This document shows, one piece after another, positions 1 through 6,439 of a stretch of DNA of 7,098 bases (position 1 is the first letter of the stretch; the number at the start of each line of letters is the position of its first letter). This DNA is from UBA8337 sp049889915 (GTDB taxonomy: Bacteria; Pseudomonadota; Alphaproteobacteria; RS24): the NCBI GenBank assembly GCA_049889915.1, contig JBMHCM010000057.1, positions 1 through 7,098 on the forward strand. Direction: 5' to 3'. A program made the position numbers and the translations under genes. Under the pieces are notes generated by a model. It was not told the DNA's origin. It saw nothing but the letters and a program-made list of their open reading frames with translations, and did not search any database.

Positions 1-872
1 TTCATGGGAAACCAAACCCGCATGGCCGCGGCGCGCACCAAATCTTTGGTGTCTTCCGGCAAGGCTTGCGGTCGGCCGCTCGGCTCGGCGGCCAATAGTT
101 TTTTCGTATAGGCATGTTGCGGCGCGGCGAAAATATCCTGCTTGTCACCGCTTTCGACAATCTCACCATCTTGCATGACGCAGACCGTATCGGCCATTTT
201 CTTCACCACGCCCAAATCATGGGTGATGAGCAATATGGCCATGCCGGTCTCGGCTTGCAGTTCCAGCAACAGGTCGAGAATTTGCTTTTGAATGGTCACA
301 TCCAAAGCGGTGGTCGGCTCATCGGCAATCAGAATATCCGGCTTATTGGCCAGTGCCATGGCAATCATCACGCGTTGCCGCTGCCCGCCGGATAATTGAT
401 GCGGCAGCGCCGACAGTCTTTCCGCCGCATTGGGAATGCCGACCCGCTGAAGCAGTCGCAGTGTTTCTTCCCGCGCGGCCGGGCGCGACAGGCCTTGATG
501 CAGTTCAATGATTTCTGAAATTTGTTTTTCAATATTATGCAGCGGATTGAGGCTGCTCATCGGCTCTTGGAAAATCATTGAAATGCGCGCGCCGCGAATG
601 GCGCGCAATTTATCCTCATCCAGAGCCAGAATATCATCACCGTCAAAGGCGATGCAGCCGCTATCGTGAAAAGCCGATGGGTAGGGCAGCAGCCGTAAAA
701 TGGACAGGGCGCTAACCGATTTGCCGGAGCCGCTTTCCCCGACCAGTCCTAAAGTCTTACCGGCATGCAGTTGAAAGCTGACGCCTTTCACCGCATCGGT
801 CACCTGTCCGTCTTGGCGAAAGCCGACGCGTAAATCCGTTACTGAAAGCAGCGCGTTCATATCCCCACTCAT
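1..872 (-). CDS. yejF: Peptide ABC transporter ATP-binding protein YejF (N-terminal ATPase half, partial)
   Basis: This is the cytoplasmic ATPase that powers the Yej peptide importer. About 290 residues are visible and the gene continues past the left edge. The first nucleotide-binding domain is complete: Walker A GESGSGKS at residues 45-52, Q-loop Q102 in FQEP, signature LSGGQ at 160-164, Walker B ILIADE at 180-185, D-loop around 189-191 and switch histidine H218. The segment LVRAAAMRVWFPM near the edge resembles the start of the second ATPase domain of the roughly 530-residue YejF-type double ATPases, so about 240 residues are probably missing. The ATG at 872 overlaps the yejE stop by four bases (ATGA), which suggests translational coupling. 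A second in-frame ATG at 860 is possible. No broken motif is seen. DppD/OppD-type single ATPases are the alternative, but the operon order and the second-domain start favour YejF. Confidence 0.93.
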   Translation of the reverse strand, partial: MSGDMNALLSVTDLRVGFRQDGQVTDAVKGVSFQLHAGKTLGLVGESGSGKSVSALSILRLLPYPSAFHDSGCIAFDGDDILALDEDKLRAIRGARISMIFQEPMSSLNPLHNIEKQISEIIELHQGLSRPAAREETLRLLQRVGIPNAAERLSALPHQLSGGQRQRVMIAMALANKPDILIADEPTTALDVTIQKQILDLLLELQAETGMAILLITHDLGVVKKMADTVCVMQDGEIVESGDKQDIFAAPQHAYTKKLLAAEPSGRPQALPEDTKDLVRAAAMRVWFPM

Positions 873-1918
873 TGTAATGTCTTTCTGGGGTCAAAAGCAT
901 CGCGCACCGCTTCGCCAATGAAAATCAGCAATGACAGCATAATGGCGATGGTGAAAAAGCCCGACAGGCCGAGCCATGGCGCTTGCAAATTGGCTTTGCC
1001 TTGGGCCAGCAATTCGCCCAAAGAGGGTGAACCGGGCGGCAGGCCAAAGCCGAGAAAATCCAAAGAGGTCAGCGTGGTGATGGAGGCGTTCAAGATGAAT
1101 GGCATAAAGGTCAGCGTCGCCACCATGGCATTGGGCAAAAGATGGCGGCGCATAATGGTCAGATTAGACACGCCCAAAGCGCGCGCCGCCTCGACATATT
1201 CAAAATTACGGGCGCGCAAAAATTCGGCTCTTACCACGCCGACCAAAGCGACCCAGGAAAACAGCAATAAAATGCCCAACAGTACCCAAAAGCTCGGCTC
1301 AATCACCGCGGCCATAATAATCAGCAAATAGAGCGACGGCACGGAGGTCCATATTTCGATAAACCGTTGCATCGACAAATCGACCCAACCGCCGAAATAG
1401 CCCTGCACTGCACCGGCGGCAATGCCGATGAGGGAAGAAGCCAGCGTCAGCACCAGGCCGAACAAGACGGAGATGCGAAAGCCGTAAATCAATCGGGCCA
1501 ATACATCGCGGCCTTGGTCATCCGTGCCGAGCCAATTATCAGCACTGGGCGGGGCCGGGGCCGGGCGGTTAAGGTCGAGATTAATCGTGTCATAGCTGTA
1601 GCGCAGCGGCGGCCAAATCATGAAGCCGCCTTTCGCGCCATCGGCGCCCTCGATCAGCTCGACGACAAACGGGTCGCGATAATCGGCTTCCGTGGCAAAA
1701 TCGCCGCCAAATTCGGTCTCGGCATAAACGCTGAAGACCGGCGTAAAGGCGCGTCCCTCATGCCAGATGAAAAGCGGTTTATCATTAGCCAAAAACTCGG
1801 CAAACAGGGTGACGAAAAACAACAGGCCAAACAGCCACAATGAAATAAGCCCGCGCCGATTGGCCTTGAAATTGCGCCAGCGGCGTTGATTGAGCGGTGA
1901 TAGGTCGATGCGCATCAT
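869..1918 (-). CDS. yejE: Peptide ABC transporter permease YejE
   Basis: This is an inner-membrane permease subunit, expected to pair with YejB to form the peptide channel. The 349-residue product begins with a basic cytoplasmic stretch (Q11-R22) and a first membrane helix at about 25-44. A large periplasmic segment of about 85 residues follows, as is usual for YejE. The OppC/DppC-type signature WLGTDDQGRDVLARLIYG lies at 129-146. Further helices lie near 150-172, 195-230, 268-285 and 318-336. The EAA loop that docks on the ATPase is at about 241-264 (AARALGVSNLTIMRRHLLPN). The C-terminal FDPRKTL is typical of the family. The start is an ATG-ATG pair (1918 or 1915) preceded by AGGGGC at 1929-1924. 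It begins 9 nt after the yejB stop and overlaps yejF, so it is an internal operon gene. Length and motifs look intact. Confidence 0.95.
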   Translation of the reverse strand: MMRIDLSPLNQRRWRNFKANRRGLISLWLFGLLFFVTLFAEFLANDKPLFIWHEGRAFTPVFSVYAETEFGGDFATEADYRDPFVVELIEGADGAKGGFMIWPPLRYSYDTINLDLNRPAPAPPSADNWLGTDDQGRDVLARLIYGFRISVLFGLVLTLASSLIGIAAGAVQGYFGGWVDLSMQRFIEIWTSVPSLYLLIIMAAVIEPSFWVLLGILLLFSWVALVGVVRAEFLRARNFEYVEAARALGVSNLTIMRRHLLPNAMVATLTFMPFILNASITTLTSLDFLGFGLPPGSPSLGELLAQGKANLQAPWLGLSGFFTIAIMLSLLIFIGEAVRDAFDPRKTLQ

Positions 1919-1927
1919 GGGCTGCCC

Positions 1928-3034
1928 CTAACCCTGCCCGCGGGCGGCAAAATCGATGCGCGGGTCGACCCACATATAAGTCAGGTCGGAAATTAGCGTC
2001 ACCACCAGCCCGACCAGACCGAAAATATAAAGCGAGGCAAAGACCACCGGATAATCGCGATTAATGATGCTTTCATAGGATAACAGGCCCAGCCCATCGA
2101 GCGAGAAAATCGTCTCAATCAGCAGCGAGCCGGTGAAAAACGCGCCGATAAAAGCGCCGGGAAAACCGGCAATGACAATCAACATGGCATTGCGAAACAC
2201 ATGGCCGTAAAGCACTTTGCTTTCGGTCAGCCCTTTGGCGCGCGCCGTGGTGACATATTGTTTGCGAATTTCATCGAGAAAGGCGTTTTTGGTCAGAAGC
2301 GAGGTGGTGGCAAAACCCGATATGGAGAGCGCCAACACCGGCAGAAAAATATGCCAGAGATAGTCGACAATCTGGCCGCCAAGGCTCAGCTCGTCGAAAT
2401 TATCCGAGGTCAGGCCGCGCAAGGGAAACCAATCGAGATAAGAGCCGCCGGCAAACAGCACAATCAACATGACGGCAAACAAAAAGCCCGGAATGGCATA
2501 GCCGACAATAATCACGCCACTGGTCCAGACGTCAAAAGCGCTGCCGTCGCGGCGCGCTTTGGCAATGCCAAGCGGAATGGAAATCAAATAGGTCAGCAAG
2601 GTCGTCCATAGGCCCAGCGTGATGGAGACCGGCAATTTTTCGGCAATCAAATCAACCACGGCGACATCGCGGTAATAGCTTTCGCCAAAGTCGAAGCGGG
2701 CATAATCCCAAAGCATTTTGAAAAACCGTTCATGCACCGGCTTGTCAAAACCGAATTGCGCTTCCAATTCGGCAATAAATTCGGGATCAAGGCCTTGCGC
2801 CCCGCGATAGGTCGACGAAGCCGCATTTTGCGCCGCTGCATTGCTCAAATTACCGGTCGCATCTTGCGTGGAAGAAAAGCGCGAAGTGGCACCGACATCG
2901 TGGCCTTGCAATTGCGCGATGACGCGCTCAACCGGCCCGCCCGGCGCAAATTGCACAATCGCAAAACTGATGGCCATAATGCCGAAAATGGTCGGCACCA
3001 TCAGCAATAAGCGACGAAAAATATAAGCAGCCAT
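1928..3034 (-). CDS. yejB: Peptide ABC transporter permease YejB
   Basis: This is the inner-membrane permease partner of YejE. Its 368 residues closely match the E. coli YejB layout as I know it. The N-terminal helix (about 10-30) ends in the family motif QFAPGGPVE. A polar Ser/Ala/Gln-rich periplasmic stretch (about 45-78) leads into YRGAQGLDPEF. FGFDKPVHERFFKMLWDYARFDFG spans about 94-117 and LPVSITLGLW about 134-143. Five further helices lie near 137-157, 172-196, 225-247, 285-307 and 330-355. The EAA loop is at about 262-284 (ARAKGLTESKVLYGHVFRNA), and the protein ends with VDPRIDF plus a short tail. A GGAG at 3050-3047 is a rather distant (12 nt) Shine-Dalgarno for the ATG at 3034. The gap to yejA is 59 nt, larger than the other operon gaps, and holds a candidate promoter. 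No disruption is seen. Confidence 0.96.
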   Translation of the reverse strand: MAAYIFRRLLLMVPTIFGIMAISFAIVQFAPGGPVERVIAQLQGHDVGATSRFSSTQDATGNLSNAAAQNAASSTYRGAQGLDPEFIAELEAQFGFDKPVHERFFKMLWDYARFDFGESYYRDVAVVDLIAEKLPVSITLGLWTTLLTYLISIPLGIAKARRDGSAFDVWTSGVIIVGYAIPGFLFAVMLIVLFAGGSYLDWFPLRGLTSDNFDELSLGGQIVDYLWHIFLPVLALSISGFATTSLLTKNAFLDEIRKQYVTTARAKGLTESKVLYGHVFRNAMLIVIAGFPGAFIGAFFTGSLLIETIFSLDGLGLLSYESIINRDYPVVFASLYIFGLVGLVVTLISDLTYMWVDPRIDFAARGQG

Positions 3035-3064
3035 ATGTCAGCCAAACTCCGGATGTGAGGGCAA

Positions 3065-3092
3065 ATTATGCCATGAGTCAGCCCGCCTTCAA
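3065..3092 (-). promoter_or_regulatory. Candidate internal promoter before yejB
   Basis: In the 59-nt gap between yejA and yejB, minus-strand TTGAAG (3092-3087) and CATAAT (3070-3065, five of six matches to TATAAT) are 16 bp apart, giving a predicted start near 3058. This is the only gap in the operon large enough for such a site. It may let the permeases be made without yejA, but it rests on sequence likeness alone. Confidence 0.3.
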
Positions 3093-3093
3093 G

Positions 3094-4911
3094 CTAGTCT
3101 TTCCACCAAATGGTCGGAAAGCCAAGACCGTGTTTCGGCATGCGCTGCGGGCGCTTTAACGGTTGCCAATAGGCCAGACGCTCATGCGGCGCATACCATT
3201 GCGGCATGATGTAATGATTGGAAATCAAAACCCGGTCCAGCGCCCGTGTGGCGGTGACCAATTCGGTGCGCGAACGGGCAAAAATCAGGCTCTCGACCAG
3301 ACTGTCGACTGCCTTGTCTTTAATGCCGATATAATTGCGCCCGCCCGGCCGGTCGGCCGCCGCGCTTGACCAATAATCGCGTTGCTCATTGCCCGGCGAC
3401 AGTGATTGGCCAAAGCTCATGACAATCGCGTCGTAATCATAATTGGTGACGCGGTTTTGATATTGCGTCGGGTCAATGGTGCGGATTTTCGCTTCAATAC
3501 CCAGCTTGGCGAGGTTTTTGATATAGGGCGCAACAATCCGTTCAAAGGCCGGTTGTACAAGCAAAAACTCAATGGTGAACAGCTCGCCATTTTTCATCAG
3601 CTTGCCGTCGCTAATCTGCCAACCGGCCTGCTGTAACAGGGCGCGCGCTTTGCGCAGGTTTTTACGAATATTGCCGGAACCATCCGTGACCGGATTGGCA
3701 AATAATGGCGCGAAGGTTTTTTCCGGCAACTGTCCGCGTAGCGGCTCCAGCAAGGCCAATTCGGCTTTTGAGGGTGCGCCGCGTGCGGCCAATTCCGAGC
3801 CCTGAAAAAACGAGCCGGTGCGGGCATATTGCCCGTAAAACAGGTTTTTCTTGGTCCATTCGAAATCATAGGCCCAGTTGAGCGCTTCGCGCACGCGACT
3901 ATCGTCAAAGCGCGGGCGGCGCAGATTGAACACAAAACCCTGCATACCGGCCGAGTTTTCCAACGTCACCGTTTCCTTCACCATATCGCCGGCGGCCACC
4001 GCCGGCAGATCATAGCCGGTCGCCCAAACGCGGGATGAAAACTCGCGGCGATAATCGACCTCGCGCGCTTTCAGCGCTTCAAAGGCCACTGTGTCATCGC
4101 CGAAATAGACATAGGTGATGCGCGCCAGATTGTTTTTGCCGATTGAGACATTCAAATCCTTGGCCCAATAATCATCGCGTTTTTCGTAAGTTATGGCGCG
4201 CCCCGCCTCAAATTTGCCGATCCGATAAGCCCCCGACACAGGCGGCACGTCCAAAGTGGTATCGGCCAAAGAGCGGCCTTCCGCATTCCAATAGGCTTTT
4301 TGCAGAATCGGCAATTGACCCAAAATCATCGGCAATTCGCGATTGCCGGTCTGCCCGAAGCGGAAAGTGATTTCCTGTGGCGCGCTCACCTCATAGCCGA
4401 CCACATCGGCGTAATAAGCACGATAAAACGGATGCGCTTTTTTCAAGGCGGTCAGCGAGAAGGCAACATCCTCGGCCGTAATGGCCGTACCATCAGAAAA
4501 TTTTGCCGCTTTGCGCAGCTTGAAGCTGACCGATGAATAATCGGCCGGATAGGCCACCGCCTCGGCAATCAGCCCATAGGCGGCGCTTGCCTCATCCATA
4601 GAGGCCGCCAAAAGCGTGTCATGCATCAGCCCCAGCCCGGCCGCCGCATTGCCCTTAATGGTAAACTGATTGAGATTGTCGAAACTGCCAATGGCGGCAA
4701 TTTTCACTTCGCCGCCCTGCGGGGCTTTGGCGTTGACATAAGGAAAATGCGGGAAACCCTTCGCCAATGCCGGTTTGCCGAAAAGCGACAGGCCGTGTTG
4801 CCAATCCTTGGCGGCGGCAGGGGCCACAGGCAGCATTAACAGACATGCAGACAGGGCAACGGCCAAGCGCGATGAGACGCAAGGCAACAGGCGGGGCAAG
4901 CAAATGGACAT
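3094..4911 (-). CDS. yejA: Periplasmic peptide-binding protein YejA (SBP family 5)
   Basis: This is the solute-binding protein that would capture oligopeptides in the periplasm and deliver them to YejB/YejE. The product has 605 residues from the chosen ATG at 4911, which has TAGGAG at 4922-4917. The frame stays open to an ATG at 4983, but that extension reads through the upstream terminator and would bury the signal peptide. Residues 1-34 form the signal: a long n-region with R7 and R15, a hydrophobic stretch 16-31, and a probable signal peptidase I site after APAAA (residue 34). The mature protein has YejA/SBP_bac_5 features: KLRKAAKFSDGTAITAEDVAFSL, a segment YGQYARTGSFFQGSELAARG, and a C-terminal GLGFPTIWWKD. 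Bound peptides cannot be predicted. An LSAC at 20-23 resembles a lipobox, but the hydrophobic residues after it argue against lipidation. It is the first gene of the yej operon. Confidence 0.94.
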   Translation of the reverse strand: MSICLPRLLPCVSSRLAVALSACLLMLPVAPAAAKDWQHGLSLFGKPALAKGFPHFPYVNAKAPQGGEVKIAAIGSFDNLNQFTIKGNAAAGLGLMHDTLLAASMDEASAAYGLIAEAVAYPADYSSVSFKLRKAAKFSDGTAITAEDVAFSLTALKKAHPFYRAYYADVVGYEVSAPQEITFRFGQTGNRELPMILGQLPILQKAYWNAEGRSLADTTLDVPPVSGAYRIGKFEAGRAITYEKRDDYWAKDLNVSIGKNNLARITYVYFGDDTVAFEALKAREVDYRREFSSRVWATGYDLPAVAAGDMVKETVTLENSAGMQGFVFNLRRPRFDDSRVREALNWAYDFEWTKKNLFYGQYARTGSFFQGSELAARGAPSKAELALLEPLRGQLPEKTFAPLFANPVTDGSGNIRKNLRKARALLQQAGWQISDGKLMKNGELFTIEFLLVQPAFERIVAPYIKNLAKLGIEAKIRTIDPTQYQNRVTNYDYDAIVMSFGQSLSPGNEQRDYWSSAAADRPGGRNYIGIKDKAVDSLVESLIFARSRTELVTATRALDRVLISNHYIMPQWYAPHERLAYWQPLKRPQRMPKHGLGFPTIWWKD

Positions 4912-4916
4912 GGCAA

Positions 4917-4922
4917 CTCCTA
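4917..4922 (-). promoter_or_regulatory. Ribosome binding site of yejA
   Basis: TAGGAG lies 5 nt before the ATG at 4911 on the minus strand. It decides the start: the longer frame back to 4983 has no comparable site and lies in a terminator hairpin, while the 4911 start exposes a signal peptide at the N-terminus. Confidence 0.8.
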
Positions 4923-4943
4923 TCGGTATCGCCCTACTGAAAC

Positions 4944-4983
4944 AAAAAAAAATGCCGCGCACAAGCAAGCTTGCACGCGGCAT
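4944..4983 (-). terminator. Intrinsic terminator of the cytochrome c gene
   Basis: On the minus strand, arms 4983-4970 and 4965-4952 pair over 14 positions around a 4-nt loop, immediately followed by nine T (4952-4944). The outer eight pairs (ATGCCGCG/CGCGGCAT) are perfect. Two inner positions pair only as G-U wobbles in the minus-strand RNA and would be C-A mismatches in the plus-strand RNA. Only the minus side carries a T-run. Both facts fit a terminator acting on leftward transcripts. It begins 19 nt after the cytochrome stop and ends about 32 nt before the yejA start. Confidence 0.92.
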
Positions 4984-5011
4984 AAAAGCTGAAAAGCGCG
5001 GCTTATTTCAA
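4982..5011 (-). promoter_or_regulatory. Candidate yejA promoter overlapping the terminator
   Basis: Minus-strand TTGAAA (5011-5006, five of six matches to TTGACA) is followed after 18 bp by TTTTAT (4987-4982, four of six matches to TATAAT). The -35 box uses the last two codons of the cytochrome gene. A start near 4975 would fall within the 5' arm of the terminator. The match is weak and rests on sequence likeness alone. It is listed because yejA follows a strong terminator and must be transcribed from somewhere nearby. Confidence 0.28.
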
Positions 5012-5521
5012 GCTATCGAGATAAGCGATAATATTGGCGCGGTCTTTGGCTTTGCGCAGACCGGCAAAAGCCATGCTGGTGCCGGCGGCATATTTTTTCG
5101 GGTTTTCCAAAAAGCCGTTCAGCGCTTCATAATTCCATTCGCCGCCCATCCCGGACAGGGTTGAGGAATAGGCAAAACCATTATGCTGACCGATCGACCG
5201 GTCGACGACGCCATACAGGGCCGGGCCGATTTTATTGGCGCCACCGGCATCAAAGCTGTGGCAAGAAGCACATTTTTTGGCGACTTTCTCGCCTTTCTCA
5301 ATCGAAGCGGTTTGCAGCAATTCGGCAATCGACACTTCTTCTTCGGCGGCGGCAGCGGCTACGCCGGCAGCCCCTTCGCTTTCAACACCTTCGACCACAT
5401 AGGCGTTCGGGTCAGCGGCTTCGGTGTCATATAATACGGCACCCAAATTCTGTACACCAAGGTAAACCAGCAATGTGAAGAACACGGCACCGGCAATCTT
5501 ATTCAGCTCAAAACTATCCAT
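5003..5521 (-). CDS. cycM: Membrane-anchored c-type cytochrome (CycM/cytochrome cy-like)
   Basis: This is probably an inner-membrane-tethered, periplasm-facing electron carrier that passes electrons from the bc1 complex to a terminal oxidase, as CycM/cytochrome cy-type proteins do. From the ATG at 5521 it has 172 residues. The N-terminus MDSFELNKIAG leads into an uncleaved membrane anchor (about 10-30). An Ala/Glu-rich flexible linker follows (about 35-70), then a class I cytochrome c domain with haem-binding CASCH at 84-88, a KIGPALYGVV segment and the likely axial methionine M150 in GTSMAFAGL. It ends in the usual C-terminal helix (IIAYLDSLK). A longer frame from a TTG at 5533 adds four residues but would run through the purine-rich ribosome site. 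The gene is divergent from kdsB and followed by its own terminator, so it looks monocistronic. The family is clear; the exact symbol is less certain. Confidence 0.9.
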   Translation of the reverse strand: MDSFELNKIAGAVFFTLLVYLGVQNLGAVLYDTEAADPNAYVVEGVESEGAAGVAAAAAEEEVSIAELLQTASIEKGEKVAKKCASCHSFDAGGANKIGPALYGVVDRSIGQHNGFAYSSTLSGMGGEWNYEALNGFLENPKKYAAGTSMAFAGLRKAKDRANIIAYLDSLK

Positions 5522-5523
5522 CA

Positions 5524-5531
5524 CTTCCCCC
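5524..5531 (-). promoter_or_regulatory. Purine-rich ribosome binding site of the cytochrome gene
   Basis: GGGGGAAG on the minus strand lies just before the ATG at 5521. It supports starting there, since the upstream TTG at 5533 would overlap this site and has no clear site of its own. The spacing is short, so the assignment is moderate. Confidence 0.55.
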
Positions 5532-5652
5532 AAACGGCCAAACCGGCCATAAATTCATTGTGAGACGGCTCAAAATCGAGCGCACCATACGCTTTTTGCC
5601 TGTTTAAGGCTTGCGGCGTAGCGTCGCAGACATTAGGAAATGACAGAGTGAG

Positions 5653-5677
5653 TCGCAAGCATGTAGCGTGCCTGCGA
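5653..5677. repeat. Imperfect inverted repeat in the divergent leader
   Basis: The arms 5653-5662 and 5668-5677 pair with one mismatch (5658 with 5672) and one wobble (5662 with 5668), around a 5-nt loop. The six-T run starts eight bases later, too far for a standard terminator. It could be an operator dyad or a structured leader. Confidence 0.45.
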
Positions 5678-5710
5678 GCCTAAGTTTTTTGCGCAACCAA
5701 AAGGGGCGTT

Positions 5711-6439
5711 ATGCAACCGATAATTCTTATTCCGGCGCGGCTGGCCTCGACCCGTCTGCCCAATAAGCCGCTGGCCGACATTGCCGGGAAGCCGATGATT
5801 GTCCAAGTATTGGATCGCGCCCGCGAAGCCGATTGCGGCCGCGTGGTGGTGGCGGCCGCCGAGGCGGAGATTGCCGATGCGGTCATTGCGGCCGGTGGCG
5901 AGGCGGTGTTGACCGACCCTGACTTGCCGTCCGGCTCTGACCGCATTCATGCGGCTCTGCAAGAAATCGACCCGGATGGGCGCTATCAGCAAATCATCAA
6001 TTTACAGGGCGACCTGCCGGGGCTCGATCCGGCCTTGGTCAAAACCACACTCACCGCGCTGGACGGCCATGACATGTCGACATTGGTCGCGGAAATCAGC
6101 AATCCGGCCGAGCGCGATAACCCCAATGTCGTGAAAGCGGTGTTGTCACCGCGTGGCGATATGATGGGCCGGGCGCTTTACTTCACCCGCGCCACGGCGC
6201 CCAGTGGTGACGGGCCGCTATATCACCATATCGGCATTTACGGCTATCAACGCGCCGCTTTAGACCGTTTTGTGTCGCTGCCGCCATCGCCGCTGGAGCA
6301 GCGCGAGCGGCTGGAACAATTGCGCGCTTTGGAAGCCGGCATGTCGATTGCCGCTGCGATTGTCGATACCGTGCCGCACGGCGTTGATACGCCGGACGAT
6401 TTGGCGCATGCTGAGCGCCTGTTGCAAGGACTTTCGTGA
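5711..6439 (+). CDS. kdsB: 3-deoxy-manno-octulosonate cytidylyltransferase (CMP-Kdo synthetase) KdsB
   Basis: This cytosolic enzyme activates Kdo with CTP to give CMP-Kdo and pyrophosphate. CMP-Kdo is the donor for attaching the inner core of lipopolysaccharide to lipid A. The 242 residues fit the family length (about 245-250). The N-terminal nucleotide-binding motif IPARLASTRLPNKPL is at 7-21 and SGSDRIHAAL at 74-83. INLQGD with the metal-binding D101 lies at 96-101, LYHHIGIYGYQRAAL is in the second half, and VDTPDDL near 225-231 carries the second metal-ligand aspartate (D226). Residues 46-53 (VVAAAEAE) replace the VATDD seen in enteric KdsB. I believe that is a clade variant, but I could not check. 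The ATG at 5711 has AAGGGG four bases upstream. The stop overlaps the pheA start. Confidence 0.96.
   Translation: MQPIILIPARLASTRLPNKPLADIAGKPMIVQVLDRAREADCGRVVVAAAEAEIADAVIAAGGEAVLTDPDLPSGSDRIHAALQEIDPDGRYQQIINLQGDLPGLDPALVKTTLTALDGHDMSTLVAEISNPAERDNPNVVKAVLSPRGDMMGRALYFTRATAPSGDGPLYHHIGIYGYQRAALDRFVSLPPSPLEQRERLEQLRALEAGMSIAAAIVDTVPHGVDTPDDLAHAERLLQGLS

Larger units (their letters stand above)
5522..5710. other. Divergent intergenic region with inverted and direct repeats
   Basis: This 189-nt region separates the cytochrome gene (minus) from kdsB (plus) and must hold promoters for both. I could not find a convincing -35/-10 pair on either strand. It contains a 7-bp perfect inverted repeat (GCTTGCG 5609-5615 with CGCAAGC 5654-5660), an imperfect hairpin (5653-5662 with 5668-5677), and two copies of GTAGCGT (5618-5624 and 5663-5669). 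A six-T run lies at 5685-5690. AAGGGG (5701-5706) serves as the kdsB ribosome site. Confidence 0.6.

Noticed and set aside
1548..1568. G/C-rich tandem-looking run (GGGGCC repeated)
   Set aside because: It encodes the Pro/Ala-rich stretch RPAPAPP just before the conserved WLGTDD motif of YejE, so coding content explains it.
918..1843. Plus-strand open frames of 137 and 158 codons opposite yejE
   Set aside because: YejE is a confident gene on the other strand; the plus-strand translations lack ribosome sites and recognisable motifs.
1785..1973. Minus-strand 62-codon frame spanning the yejB-yejE junction
   Set aside because: It overlaps both permease genes in another frame and has no motif or independent ribosome site.
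4912..4983. N-terminal extension of YejA by 24 residues from an ATG at 4983
   Set aside because: The extension is encoded by the terminator hairpin and its T-run, lacks a ribosome site, and would place the signal peptide internally.
5522..5533. Four-residue extension of the cytochrome from a TTG at 5533
   Set aside because: The ATG at 5521 has a purine-rich site just upstream and gives the N-terminus MDSFELNK expected for this family.
5633..5992. Open frame of 119 codons on the minus strand across the kdsB start
   Set aside because: It is antisense to well-supported KdsB and its low-complexity, His/Arg/Gly-rich translation resembles no protein family; it reflects the G+C-rich codon pattern.
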